From positions 9,486,001 through 9,550,000 of the forward strand of contig NC_134943.1 of NCBI RefSeq assembly GCF_051020765.1: 64,000 nucleotides of DNA, written 5' to 3'. Position 1 is the stretch's first letter, and every line of letters starts with the position of its first letter. The notes below the pieces were generated by a model that was given only the letters and a program-made list of their open reading frames with translations, did not search any database and had not been told where the DNA came from. Both the position numbers and the translations under genes were made by a program. Below are positions 24,975 to 35,323 of the stretch, piece by piece. Origin of the DNA: Lasioglossum baleicum. Lineage: Eukaryota; Arthropoda; Insecta; Hymenoptera; Halictidae.

Positions 24975-25645
24975 ATTTGCGGAATTTTTGTATAGAAAAT
25001 ACACGTTTATTGTATGAAAATGGTACAAAATATTTTATTCGAAGTATATTGCCCATCGGTAGCTACACATTTTTCCCATCTCTCTGACAATTTGTGGATG
25101 CCACGCCAAAAAACTGTTCCTCTTTTGAGGCAAACCAGTCATCGAGCCGTTTTCGTACATTTTCGTAAGATGTGAAGCGCTGCTCAGCAAGTGCGTGTTC
25201 CATCGATGCAAATAAGTAATAATCGGATGGAACCAAGTCTGGTGAGTAAGCCGCACGCGAAGGAATCACCAACTAAACGCCTCAATCGTTTCCTTGAGCG
25301 GTTTTGCTGTGTGTGAAGGTTCATTATCATGAAGAAAAATCACTTTGTGATTTATGTGGAACCCATTTTCCCATCTTCTGGATCTTTCCCATGGCTTTCA
25401 AACGTATGGAGACGGCTTCTCGTGTCACATTTAATTGATACGCGAGTTGTTGTTGCGTTTGAGCGTCATCCTCATCCAACAAAATGCTTGCAATACGCTG
25501 TCTTCAAACTTTTTCGGTGGTCTTCCATGTTCTTCGTTTCTCACAAAACAAGAAAATGGCGTCAATGTCGCGGTTTGACGGTAACTACATTGACAGCTAG
25601 CGCCATGTATGGGCAAATTCCGGTCTCATATTTACAGACCTGGTA
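24975..25645 (-). mobile_element. Internally deleted mariner relic (DD34D)
   Basis: On the minus strand an N-terminal part (EDDAQTQQQLAYQLNVTREA, then GKIQKMGKWVPH) is followed abruptly by VIFLHDNEPSHTAKPLKE, a stop, and AAYSPDLVPSDYYLF, ending RWAIYFE with a stop at 25035-25037. In full mariners a long stretch with the first catalytic Asp separates WVPH from LHDN, so it has been deleted, with frame changes. Clean terminal inverted repeats were not found. Non-functional. Confidence 0.8.
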
Positions 25646-26335
25646 AATGCGCATAATAATCTCGGAATAAATCGATCTGCTAAAAATTTCTAGCCTCGAA
25701 AACATTCTCCACATACTGCCAATTAATCGGTTAAAATTGCTATAGGATTATTGCATCGACGACGTTCTCAGTTTCAGGAAATTAATATGATTTATTTGAC
25801 GAACCAGAGGTCGAAAAATTGAGCTTCCTCGTGGAGATTAATTGCAGGAAAATTCCCGTTTGGAAACCCGATGAAAAGTTAATTTTTCAGAGTAAAGGGA
25901 AAGAGTCGGGAAAGAGTATATCGAGCTCCGCCAGACGAAATGTAAATTCTAATTCCGCCGGAAAAATGGAATTCCGACGCGTAAACATCCCCGGTTGATT
26001 CATAAACGCGCCGCAGTGTCTACGGGTCCGACCGAAACTTTACGATCGCTCTTCGAATCGATGGGGATAGAGATGTGCTTGTTCAGTCAACAAGTCGAGC
26101 CAACTACAAACAAGCTCGCTAGTTTACGAAAGGTAAGAGCCCGAGAGTTTCGGCGGTTGTTTCTAAAAATATTAGACTTGAAAGGAAATTAGTCGCCAGA
26201 ACATTTCCCTATATTCTGTTGATTGGAAAACAGAAATATGCAGGATATTTCTTCGTTTTATTTGTTAAATACGTGCTTGAAAGTAGCTTGAGCATTCATA
26301 GATCAGACAAAGAGCTGTACAAATCTTTTAACATA

Positions 26336-27085
26336 CAGTGCTGTGAATAATTATGAACTCACACTTACTTTCTGTATTTTTTCGTTATTATTTCCAAGAA
26401 TCCACTAAGTAAGTTTTACTACGTTTATGATGAGGTAGTACGACCTTTTCTATGTTAACAGTTTCTTGCTATCTCTTGTTCGTGCAATGTAGCAGCTGAA
26501 TGCTTCAAAACAAGGAGATTTGAGCTGTGAATATTTATAAACTCACAGTCGCTGTTCATACCTCATTCAGTTTCAGTTTCTGGAGTTTTGTCAGATAAAG
26601 TATTTTTTTAGGGATCTTTGAAACAATTCTGGGGTAAACTTTACTTTATCGGACTCAAAATTAGTACCTTTCTCCTACGAATTATGATGTATTTGGTATG
26701 TAATCCAGTAATGCAGATCGAAGTTTCGATTCGCTAGGATCAATAGTTGGCAGATATTCCAAATGACATCTTAAATAAGCTATTTAGTAGTGTTCCTGAC
26801 CCGGTTCTCACATGTAATAAAAAATAAAGGAAAATGTACTAAATACTAAATGGAAAGATATTAAAATTAATAACGAGTCTATACTTGTTCACACAGCTTG
26901 AACCACAATTTTAAGAACAAATGTAATTTTTTCCAGATTTCTGAGGAACAAAACTATAATTATTCGTTTTCTCACTTTTGTTTTGTATTCGAATATAAGA
27001 AAGCATAAACGGTTTCGTGAATTTTTGTGTCAGTGCTATGTAAAACGTAAAGATATGGTCGAGTTTAAAATTATTCACAGCACTG
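26336..27085. mobile_element. Tc1-type non-autonomous element, 750 bp
   Basis: Ends CAGTGCTGTGAATAATTAT on the left and AAAATTATTCACAGCACTG on the right form an inverted repeat with about 17 identical outer bases. TA dinucleotides flank both sides (26334-26335 and 27086-27087). AAACTCACA recurs within the left part near 26538. No transposase-like frame was seen inside. Confidence 0.8.
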
Positions 27086-27087
27086 TA

Positions 27088-28137
27088 TATCCCTCGGGAG
27101 GAAAAATTCCAAAAAAAAAATGCCACCTTCACCTCCAAGGCCTTCCAGAACACTGTAGAAGAATGTGATTTCGTTAGCTAAGAGGATACAGCCTCGGCGC
27201 GACGATTTATCCGCTAAGTCTCTAGAAAAATCAAATTTGCCTCGCCAGAGGTATTACCTCTGAAAACTGTTGATCCCCGCTAGAGCTTTCAGAAATGGCA
27301 TTAGAAAGATCTTGTTTGCGGCGGTAAGGGTATTATGCGTGGAAAACCAGCCTGGTAAACAAATGATTATGTCGGATAAGTCGCTTAGTCCGCGGCTCAG
27401 TCTCTGGAGGGTTGAGCCAGCACAGTTGCACAACCGCGCAAACATTGCGTGACAGGGTTCGCGCGGGGAAAAATAGGGTTGCGCAACGGGCAGCCTGTGG
27501 ACGGGGCTTAATGCGGCCCGGTGTCCGAATTAACCGAAGTTAACCGGGATTTCTCCGCGAAATGGAATATTGAATAAGGGGCAAGAACCGTCCGGGTCTG
27601 TTCGCGCGAGTGTGGACCGATCCTCCTCGGATTCTTCTATCCGGTTTCTCTTTCCGAGCAGAACGAACCGGTCCTGGAGCAGAATATCGCGTCGACAGTC
27701 GACTGGAAATGGGTCCATTACCACGAGGAGGGTGTTCGAAGCTGATTCGAACGCCGAACCGGAGCCGACACTCGATCCGGAATCGCTGAGACGTCGCTCG
27801 TGCGTGTCGCGTAGTATCGTCCTTTCTACGGCTGGGGAAAAAATTAATTTCCTTAATACTACCCTATACGCGTTGTTTTATTCTGCATCGAATCGCATCA
27901 AAATCGAGTCGACACGATTAATATTTATCGAAACATGACCAAATGTATGTTTTTCTCATACTTGCCCGAATAAGAAAAGCATTGTTAAAGTCCCGAGGGG
28001 ATTAGAAAAATAACTGCTACAATAACTCTCGTCTATCGTACGTTTTAATGGCAGTTAGCACTGCAATGTAGCCAATAACGATTCTTTGTACACTGACCAC
28101 TTGTCTCGACTGTTGTGCTCCGAAGTTCGGCTTTTTA
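27088..28137. other. No gene seen
   Basis: A GC-richer block at 27.4-27.8 kb carries a 122-codon frame with an antisense partner; neither shows a domain. The rest is AT-rich without a recognised feature. Confidence 0.45.
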
Positions 28138-28885
28138 ACACGCTTATATTAGCTTGCCGACTTGCTGTTACATGTGTCAAATCTTGTAACCGAAGTTTAA
28201 AACCACTTCCCGATGAGCTAGAGACTTGAAACTTTAAACATAGCTCACAGAACTGGATGACAATGCAATATTTAAAAGAAAAATTCTGAAGAAAGCCTAT
28301 GCGTTTAGGAGATATAAACTATTAAATTTAACCGTTACACTTCCCCGCGCGACGCTCGGTAGTACGCCATCGCGTTCAGCAATCCCCACTCCGCGCGCCA
28401 GCGCTTCCTACTCCACTACGTGTTCCCACTCCGACTCATCCCCACTCCACTTATCCACTTCGCACCGAAGGAGCTCTGTCAGTGTGGTGTTCCGTTCATT
28501 CGGTTCCATTTCGGATAATTTCGGACTCCATCAAGAGACGTTGTCTCTCGGAGTCATCCCCTCATTCTATCTCGCGTATTTCCATATATCTTGCGTTTCT
28601 ATATCTTACTATTTCATACCAGTATTACTATATCTTGCGTTCCTTTTAAAAAAGACTAAAAGGTAGAAAATAAAAAAATTAATAAAAAATACTTTTTAAA
28701 AACCACGCTTATATTAAGATGCACTAAAAAGGAGAAAATAATTTTTTTAGACATTGGTCACTATAAATAGAAGCGTGGAGCGCCCACGAATATTACGTCA
28801 ATATAGTTTAGCGCTCCACGCTTTTATTTATTCTCCTTTTTAGTGCATTTTAATATAAGTGTGGTGTTTAAAAAAGTTTTTTTTA
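28138..28885 (-). repeat. Palindromic repeat family, copy D (fullest copy)
   Basis: Left end ACACGCTTATATTAGC, right end TTAATATAAGTGTGG. Order: flank with AACCACTTCCCGATGAGC, GC-rich core (CCGCGCGACGCTCGGTAGTA through CGCACCGAAGGAGCTC), then a compact hairpin 28700-28870 whose arms both carry CACTAAAAAGGAGAA or its complement, and a loop with ATATTACGTCAATAT. A 60-codon frame crosses the core; I judge it chance. Confidence 0.75.
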
Positions 28886-29280
28886 TATATTTTTTTATTT
28901 CCTCCGAATTCTAGAATGTTAATGACAGTGTACCGTGACGAAACTTTTGTGGGAGGATGTCCGACCCCGACCAGTTATCCTTGAAAGCAGCTCTGCTTTC
29001 CCAGTCGGCGCATCCTGCCGGGCCTGGACTATTCTACTTGCCGATTATGCACCGCCGCGTCGCATCGCGTCGCGCAATATCGCCTGTTCCTCTCTTGTAC
29101 TTTCGGCGTCGGACTCGACTGATTGTGAGCTCGCGAATCTGTGGGAAAGTTCGCGCTCCTTTGCGCAAACTTCGCCTTAAGCCGCGTCCTCGCTGGCGCA
29201 ACTACTATTCGCTGGATATGGAACGGAAATCTCCAATCCTTTTTTGCGGGAGAATCGATGTTTTTGAAATGTCTCTAAGC

Positions 29281-30600
29281 GACTAAGGGAACTGGTTGGG
29301 TCTGTGGGGACCCATTGGACCTCCGCCTGTGCAACTATCTTGCACAAGGTGCGTAATCTTATTAATATTAATTTTTAAATGTCCGATTGGCTAATTATAA
29401 TTAGCCTACACCAAATTTGTTCGACAATTACTGTTTGGTGGTTCTTATAGAGTTTTTTTGCGCTGATTCCGAATCTGTCCTTAATTTTAAACCTAGTTTT
29501 TGAGAAACATGACTTTGAAAAAAAACCTATTTTTCAACTTCAAACAAATATTGTGATGTTGTTATAAAAGATATTGAATTGTTCTTTACAGCAAAAGATT
29601 CTGGTTAAACATGTTTAAACAATCATAATGTATCAATATTGGATGTCACTGTATTCGGGAAAGTCTACAGAATCTTTCGCTGTAAAGAACAATTCAATAT
29701 CTTTTATAATAACATCAGAATATTTGTTTAAAGTTGCAAAATAGGTTTTTTCTCAAAGTCATGTTTCTCAAAAACTGTGCGTCTAGGAGAAAAATTAAGG
29801 ACAGATTCGGAATAAGCGCAAAAAACTCTATAAGAACCACCCAACAGTAATTAGGAAACATAAAAAAAGTTGAAATTTGTTGGACAGTGTTAATGCTGAA
29901 ATTAATTTGAGTCTGTTTTAGAACCCTTCAGATTCTTGACCCGCAAACTGCTGATAGTTTTGGAGACTATACTGGCTCCGTAGGGACCCTCCTCCGTCTA
30001 TGCATTACTTCCAAGTTCCGAGGCGCAAGATAGTTAATTAATCAATTATTATGCGCTAAGCTGTTCCCCGCTTTAAATACCTCGTCTACACTTTGCAAGC
30101 CTTCTGTTTCGCAACCCTTGGAATATTGACTGTTCTAAAGTCCGTGTCGAGCCCGTAGAGACCTATTATAGCTACGCCTATGCAATTATCTGATACAAAC
30201 TGTGCAGTATGAATATTATTCATTTTTGAATGTGGAATAACGCTATAATTACTTCGTTTCCTAAAGCCTTCCCCTCCTTGATCCTCGAATTGCCGATGGT
30301 TCCGAAGACTATAATCCGCGGGAATCCATAGTACTTCCGTCAATGCATTATTTCAAAGTTTCCAATCTCGAGGTTATTAATTATTCAATTTCCAATAGCT
30401 TATTTATGGCCGCCGAGCCGTTTATCGGTTTAAATATCTTGCTGTGCTTCGAAAGCCTCTCTTCTTAATCCTTGCAATATTAAACATCCTAAAGACTATA
30501 CTTGATGTCTGCAGATGACTATAGCTCCGCCATATCTCGAATCATTAATAGTATCCAAATTATTAGTCTTTGATAAGCCCCAGTATCAAACAGAGATTGA
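29281..30600. repeat. Degenerate direct-repeat array, interrupted
   Basis: A loosely conserved unit recurs at about 29300-29400, 29930-30010, 30120-30250, 30290-30350 and 30470-30550. Each holds a GACTAT or TGTTCTAAAG block, then a (C)CCGTAGRGACC-like or CTCCGCC block, then TATGCAATTAT or a variant. The foldback at 29420-29875 interrupts it. Weak but repeated similarity; the nature is unknown. Confidence 0.4.
29420..29875. repeat. Foldback element, about 200-bp arms
   Basis: The left arm (about 29420-29605) and right arm (about 29665-29875) are reverse complements: GGTGGTTCTTATAGAG, CCGAATCTGTCCTTAAT, GAGAAACATGACTTTGA and AAGATATTGAATTGTTC all pair. The loop is about 60 bases. No coding capacity. 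MITE-like. Confidence 0.8.
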
Positions 30601-30774
30601 CGTCCAAGATTGCAAGGGTGCGGGATGCGCCTTCTCCTCTTATTTCTTGATAATGCAAAGATGAGATTTTACAGCAGTTAAAAGTGCTAGATAAAAGATC
30701 AATCTAGACCGCAATCGCCCTCAAAAGTCCTATTTTACTACGTGTTTATTAGCTCGATTTCTTGTCTGACTGTT

Positions 30775-31110
30775 CGGTACAAATTTTGCAATTGATTTTA
30801 AACTAACCTCCCGATGAGCTTGAAATTTTCCCGATGATGACTTGAAATTTTAAACATAGCTCGGAACTGCATGACAATGAAGAAATTTTAAAAAGAAATT
30901 TTTTAAAAAAGCCTATGCGTTTAGAAGATATAAACTATTAAATTTAACCGTTACACCTCCCCGCGCGACGCTCGGTAGTACGTGATCGCGTTCAGCGCTG
31001 CCAACTCCACTACGCGTTCGCACTCTGACTCATCCCCATTCCACTGACCCGCTTTGCACCGAAGGAGCTCAGTGTGCGTTCGAGCTCCGTGCGGTGTCTA
31101 CAAAGTTACT
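30775..31110 (-). repeat. Palindromic repeat family, copy E (partial)
   Basis: Holds the flank (CTCCCGATGAGCTTGAAATT, ACATGACAATG-like) and the GC-rich core (CGCGCGACGCTCGGTAGTAC, GCACCGAAGGAGCTCAGTG) of copies C and D. The GCGTGG termini and hairpin are missing. CCCGATGA-GCTTGAAATT is partly duplicated at the start. Confidence 0.65.
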
Positions 31111-31335
31111 ACGCATTATTATACTATAATGTTTGTTTACCAAGCGAAAGACCAGTTACAACGACATTTTCCGCCGAACTTTTATCTTTGACATTTTACC
31201 ACGGCGTTTGTTTTCGATAGGACGCGGTCGCAATACCGTCTGAAATTTACTACATGTCTCTGTTATATCCTCATCATAATGTTAAAGCAGACAAGACTAA
31301 AAAGCAGAAAATAAGTATTTAAATAAAAATGAATT

Positions 31336-31955
31336 TAAAACGGACTGAAAAGTATAAAATTATTTTTTCCAGCCCCATAGAGATTCCTAATCCCGTGCAG
31401 ATAGTCCTGAAAATTTGTGATTGTGAATTTTGAATAGTTATGAAAATACTTGTAAGTTTTGAAACGAAAAACGGGGGGGCGCATGCAATATATAATTGAT
31501 GCATGAATAGTGCACCTAAATCACTAACAATTTTATTGCACTGCAAATGCTATGAACTGTTGTGCGAGTTTTCTCAACGGCAGCGACTCTCTACACTCCT
31601 TACTATGTATTATCTTGCGCCTCATGTTTTTCGTTTTAAATTTTACAAGTATTTTCATAGCTATTAAAAAGTACGGGGCTAGGCAGCGTCCGCTCTAGCG
31701 GTTACGTCGCCCCGGACAAAAAGACAAATTGCCGCCCTTTATATTTTTTAAATAAAGATTTTATTTAAATTCTAATAAAAGCAAACTTTCTATTAAGTGG
31801 GTATTTAACACATCAATATTTTTCTCACACTTGCATCCAAAATGGCGCCCCTAAATTTTGACGCCCCGGACAAATGTCTGGGCTGCCCGTCCGTAGAGCG
31901 GGCCGTAGGCTGGGAAAAATTATTTTATACTTTTTAGTCTGTTTTAAAAACGTGG
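31336..31955. repeat. Foldback element with an inserted second element
   Basis: The outer ends AAAACGGACTGAAAAGTATA (31336) and TATACTTTTTAGTCTGTTTT (31936-31955) are inverted. Inner arms near 31437-31483 and 31612-31660 also pair (TGAAAATACTTGTAA and its complement). Between the right inner arm and the right end lies 31678-31908, which matches 42224-42490 and so is an insertion. Confidence 0.65.
31678..31908 (+). repeat. Repeat family R2, copy 1
   Basis: Shares with 42224-42490 the blocks CCGCTCTAGYGRTTACGTCG, CCCCGGACAAAAAGACAAAT, ATTTAACACATCAATATTTT and AAAATGGCGCCCCTAAATTT, in the same order. CGCCCCGGACAAA occurs near both ends as a direct repeat. Non-coding; the class is uncertain. Confidence 0.65.
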
Positions 31956-31984
31956 TATTTTTTAAAAATGTAGTTTACGTTTAC

Positions 31985-32090
31985 GAGGCGTGATTTGCAT
32001 TATTCGACAGCATGTAGCTGTCGCAGCTTTATGAAAATAGCTACATGCACAGCTTTATGCTTCCGAATAATGCAAATTACACCTCGTAGA
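31985..32090. repeat. Small hairpin element
   Basis: CGAGGCGTGATTTGCATTAT at 31984-32003 pairs with the complement ending near 32087, and CATGTAGCT near 32010 pairs with AGCTACATG near 32038. About 105 bases. Probably a tiny MITE; a structured RNA cannot be excluded. Confidence 0.55.
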
Positions 32091-32879
32091 CTAAATTAAT
32101 CTTTTACCTAGCGCTTTTGACTACTGAAAAACCCAATCGTTGCATTATCGAGAAATGAGAAGGCGCAACCCGCACCATTGCAATCCTGGACACGAGTCTC
32201 CCTTAAGAAGTGCGTTCATTTTCCTCTTAAATTGAATCCGAGCTTAATATTTCTTAATTACGCTGCCCGCGGGAGAGTCAGCCGGTTCATCTCGCCGCAC
32301 CGTCGCGTTTCTTCCAACGACGCGTCTACTAATCGCATTACCGAAACGTGATTTAACCAGGGTGCCACGCTCGGAAATAATTTCACGTTCCCGCTTGTTT
32401 TTCTTTGTTGCTAGTTTTAGGCAGACTCCGGGAAAGAGAGGAGACAACCACTCTCTCTTCCTCTGTCTCTGTTTCTCTCCCGCTTTAATCCAATTCCCAG
32501 CAACTCTGATAACACTCTTCCCGGTTCGCACTCTCATCTTCTACGCTGTTTTCGCGGTTCACGCGTCTCGGATTCACCCGCGCGTAAACAACGCGTTTAA
32601 ATTCCGCGCTCGCGGACTCTATCCACCAGTTACACTGTTACTTCCATGCCCCTGGGGGCCAAGGACTGCTGTTCAGGATTCTTAATACCCTACTCCCTCA
32701 TTTTCCCTAATACACAGCAATCAGTGGATAATATTCCGGAAACGTTGAACAGCATTCAAGAACTGTTGAATATGTTCTCAAACATAAATAATCCTAGGAA
32801 AGTAATTCTATAGATTCAAATGACCCTGTGCGTTAACGACGTGAGTTGCGAGCAAGTTCCAGAGTTGGGTATTAATCGA

Positions 32880-33575
32880 TTAAAATTTTAATCATGATTG
32901 ATTGATTAATGTGTACGATTAAATGAAGGAATCGTCGAAAAATCGACGATTGATTCAATCGATTGATGAAGTTAATCGTCAATCGTTGATTAAATGAAGA
33001 AATCGTCGAAAAATCGGCGATTGATTCAATCGATTGATTTAATCGTCAATCGTTGATTAAAAGAAGGAATCATCGAAAAATCGGATGATTTAATCAATTG
33101 TTGAAGTTAATCGCCTCACGGTCTATCCATAAATTGTAATAAAGAGGGCGAGAGAGGAAGCAGAGAGCGGATGGAGAATTGACAGAAATAATAATACATA
33201 TATTTCAACGAAAACATGGTCGTAGTTTTCCAGGACTAATAACTTCAAACATAAAAGCACGTGAACAGAGTTTGTATTATAGACCAAATGACAATACGCC
33301 TAAACTCAGTTTACATTTCTTTCAGTATTCGTACAGTTCTGATTACGTATTTCATTTCGAAATTTCAGCAGTTAATCATCAATCAGTTATTCGATTGGCG
33401 ATTAATAATCATTAATCGTAATTAACGACTAAAGTAGAAATTTAATCGTTAATTGCGATTAACTAATAAGTATTCAATCGTTCACCACAATTAACGACTA
33501 AACGAGAAGATCACAATTGTTAATTGTGATTAATGATTGAAGTAGAAATTTAGTCGTCAATCGTTGATTAAAGTT
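32880..33575. repeat. AATCG-rich degenerate tandem repeats
   Basis: At 32925-33110 a unit of about 60 bases recurs three times (GATTAAATGAAGGAATCGTC, then GAAAAATCG, GATTGATTCAATCGATTGAT, AATCGTCAATC). Related AATCGTTAATTGCGATTAAC words return at 33370-33575. The palindromic AATCGATT core recurs throughout. The interval in between is ordinary AT-rich DNA. Confidence 0.7.
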
Positions 33576-34655
33576 TTGTCCAGCTCTGGCAAGTTCTATG
33601 GCAACAATTGGCGCAATTGTCTACGTAACAATTATTTATTAAAATATTGTACATGTAGCAGAGCCGTCACGGAATCAATATATTTAACCGTGCAAGCGAA
33701 CGACTAACCAGAACCAATCGATGAACCACAGCAAAAAGTGAACGATGACGGAACAATGTGTGCCACAGAGCGTAATAACAAATTCAATGAGACAGCTTTT
33801 AGCATTAATATCTATCAATAAAGAGGGAGACAGACTTTTATTTACCCGACGTCGATAAAAATACGATTTGCAAACCAGAGTATTAATCCTCATCAATCCA
33901 ATCACTGAATACAAAGCAACAGAAAAAACTGTGAACAGTTGCCGACAGTAAATCTGAGAAATCCGAGCGATATTACAAGAGCGCGAGTGTCGAGACGAGA
34001 GGTGATAAAAATTGCGAAGACAGTGAAATCAAGTTGGAGGGGCTGACGAGTTGACCAGGTCTTTGAGGACGATCAGAGTGACAGAGCTGCGAGAAGAAAC
34101 ACAGCGATTCCGATCCGATCCGATCCAATCGCGCGAAAACTTTTCTTTTATCGGCCAATGGCGAAAGGAGGGTGCCAGGGTTCCCTTAGGGAACACGAGG
34201 GGGAACGGGGGGTGGGGCTGGCGAGGAAATAAAAAGAGTCCTCCTCATCGGCTCGACTTACGTTCGCCGCGGACCGTGAGAGCTCTCGGTTAATTCGATC
34301 CAATTTCGTGAGGTGACTCCGAGCATCGACGGCGATTCCCCTCGGGCGAGCTTCCGCTCAATCGACGCGGGGTCTTCGACTAAGCTCGTCGATACGGGAT
34401 TCTTCGGAATTACAGTAGGCTCCGGCTCGAAAGCCACCTATCAGCTCGGTCGGAATAGCTCTCTCCCCTTCGGCTAGACCTGCCATTATGGCAACGATTT
34501 TTAGAAAGATAATTAGAAACCGGGGTGATGATGGATGTTTCATAGACGAACAGGGAGGAGTTTCGTACTGCAGAGACGTACAATGTTGACGCTTCTTGGA
34601 GAAAGTGGAAAAGAATTTGGAAAAGAATTGGGAGAGAATATACATGCGTTGCTCT
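33576..34655. other. No gene seen
   Basis: Intronic DNA with overlapping short frames on both strands; no domain or repeat was recognised. Confidence 0.45.
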
Positions 34656-35280
34656 AAGTAGGCGTGGTTTACTTAGTCTCTCCTTGGGTATTGAAATGAC
34701 CCACAGAAACTAGAAATCTAGCTATGAGTTGTTCCCTTGCAGTTTATTCTACCATATTGTCCCTAGACCCTGTACCCTCTTGAAATCTAGCGCTTAGAAC
34801 CCCCTTGCTCTTCACGCGCATAGATTGCTTTAAAAGTAGGCGTGGTTTCATTGCTCCTAAAACCAAAATCGTACGCCTATTAATGAGTCCATGACCGCCG
34901 TCCATCCCGAGAGCTTCATATTCCCGAGAAATCTCGGCTCCAAGCCCCTTTATTTCACTTTCTGCATAGATTGCTCCGCGTAGGCGTGGCTTCATTGCTC
35001 GCGGTGTACACTCTCCAGTGCCCCACGGAGCAATCACCGTCAGACCGGAGCATTAGTCTTCCGAGGACTCGACTTTCGGCGTATATCGAATCGGTAAAGA
35101 GGGAGAGGGAGAGTGTGTGCACCGATTGCGACTGGCCAAGTTTATTGCTCGTCTCCGGGCGGGATAGAAAACAGTGGAACAGTATAACGTCGGTGTAATA
35201 AACTACGGGCGGAGACGGGACAGTTTGCGCGGTCCTGAATCGTCGTTGCCGACGGTGCTGGTAGAGGTTCCTCTTCTCCG

Positions 35281-35323
<43 letters not shown>

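Noticed and set aside
32925..33110. CRISPR-like spaced repeats
   Set aside because: The spacers are as repetitive as the repeats and the surroundings are an animal intron; it is a degenerate tandem repeat.
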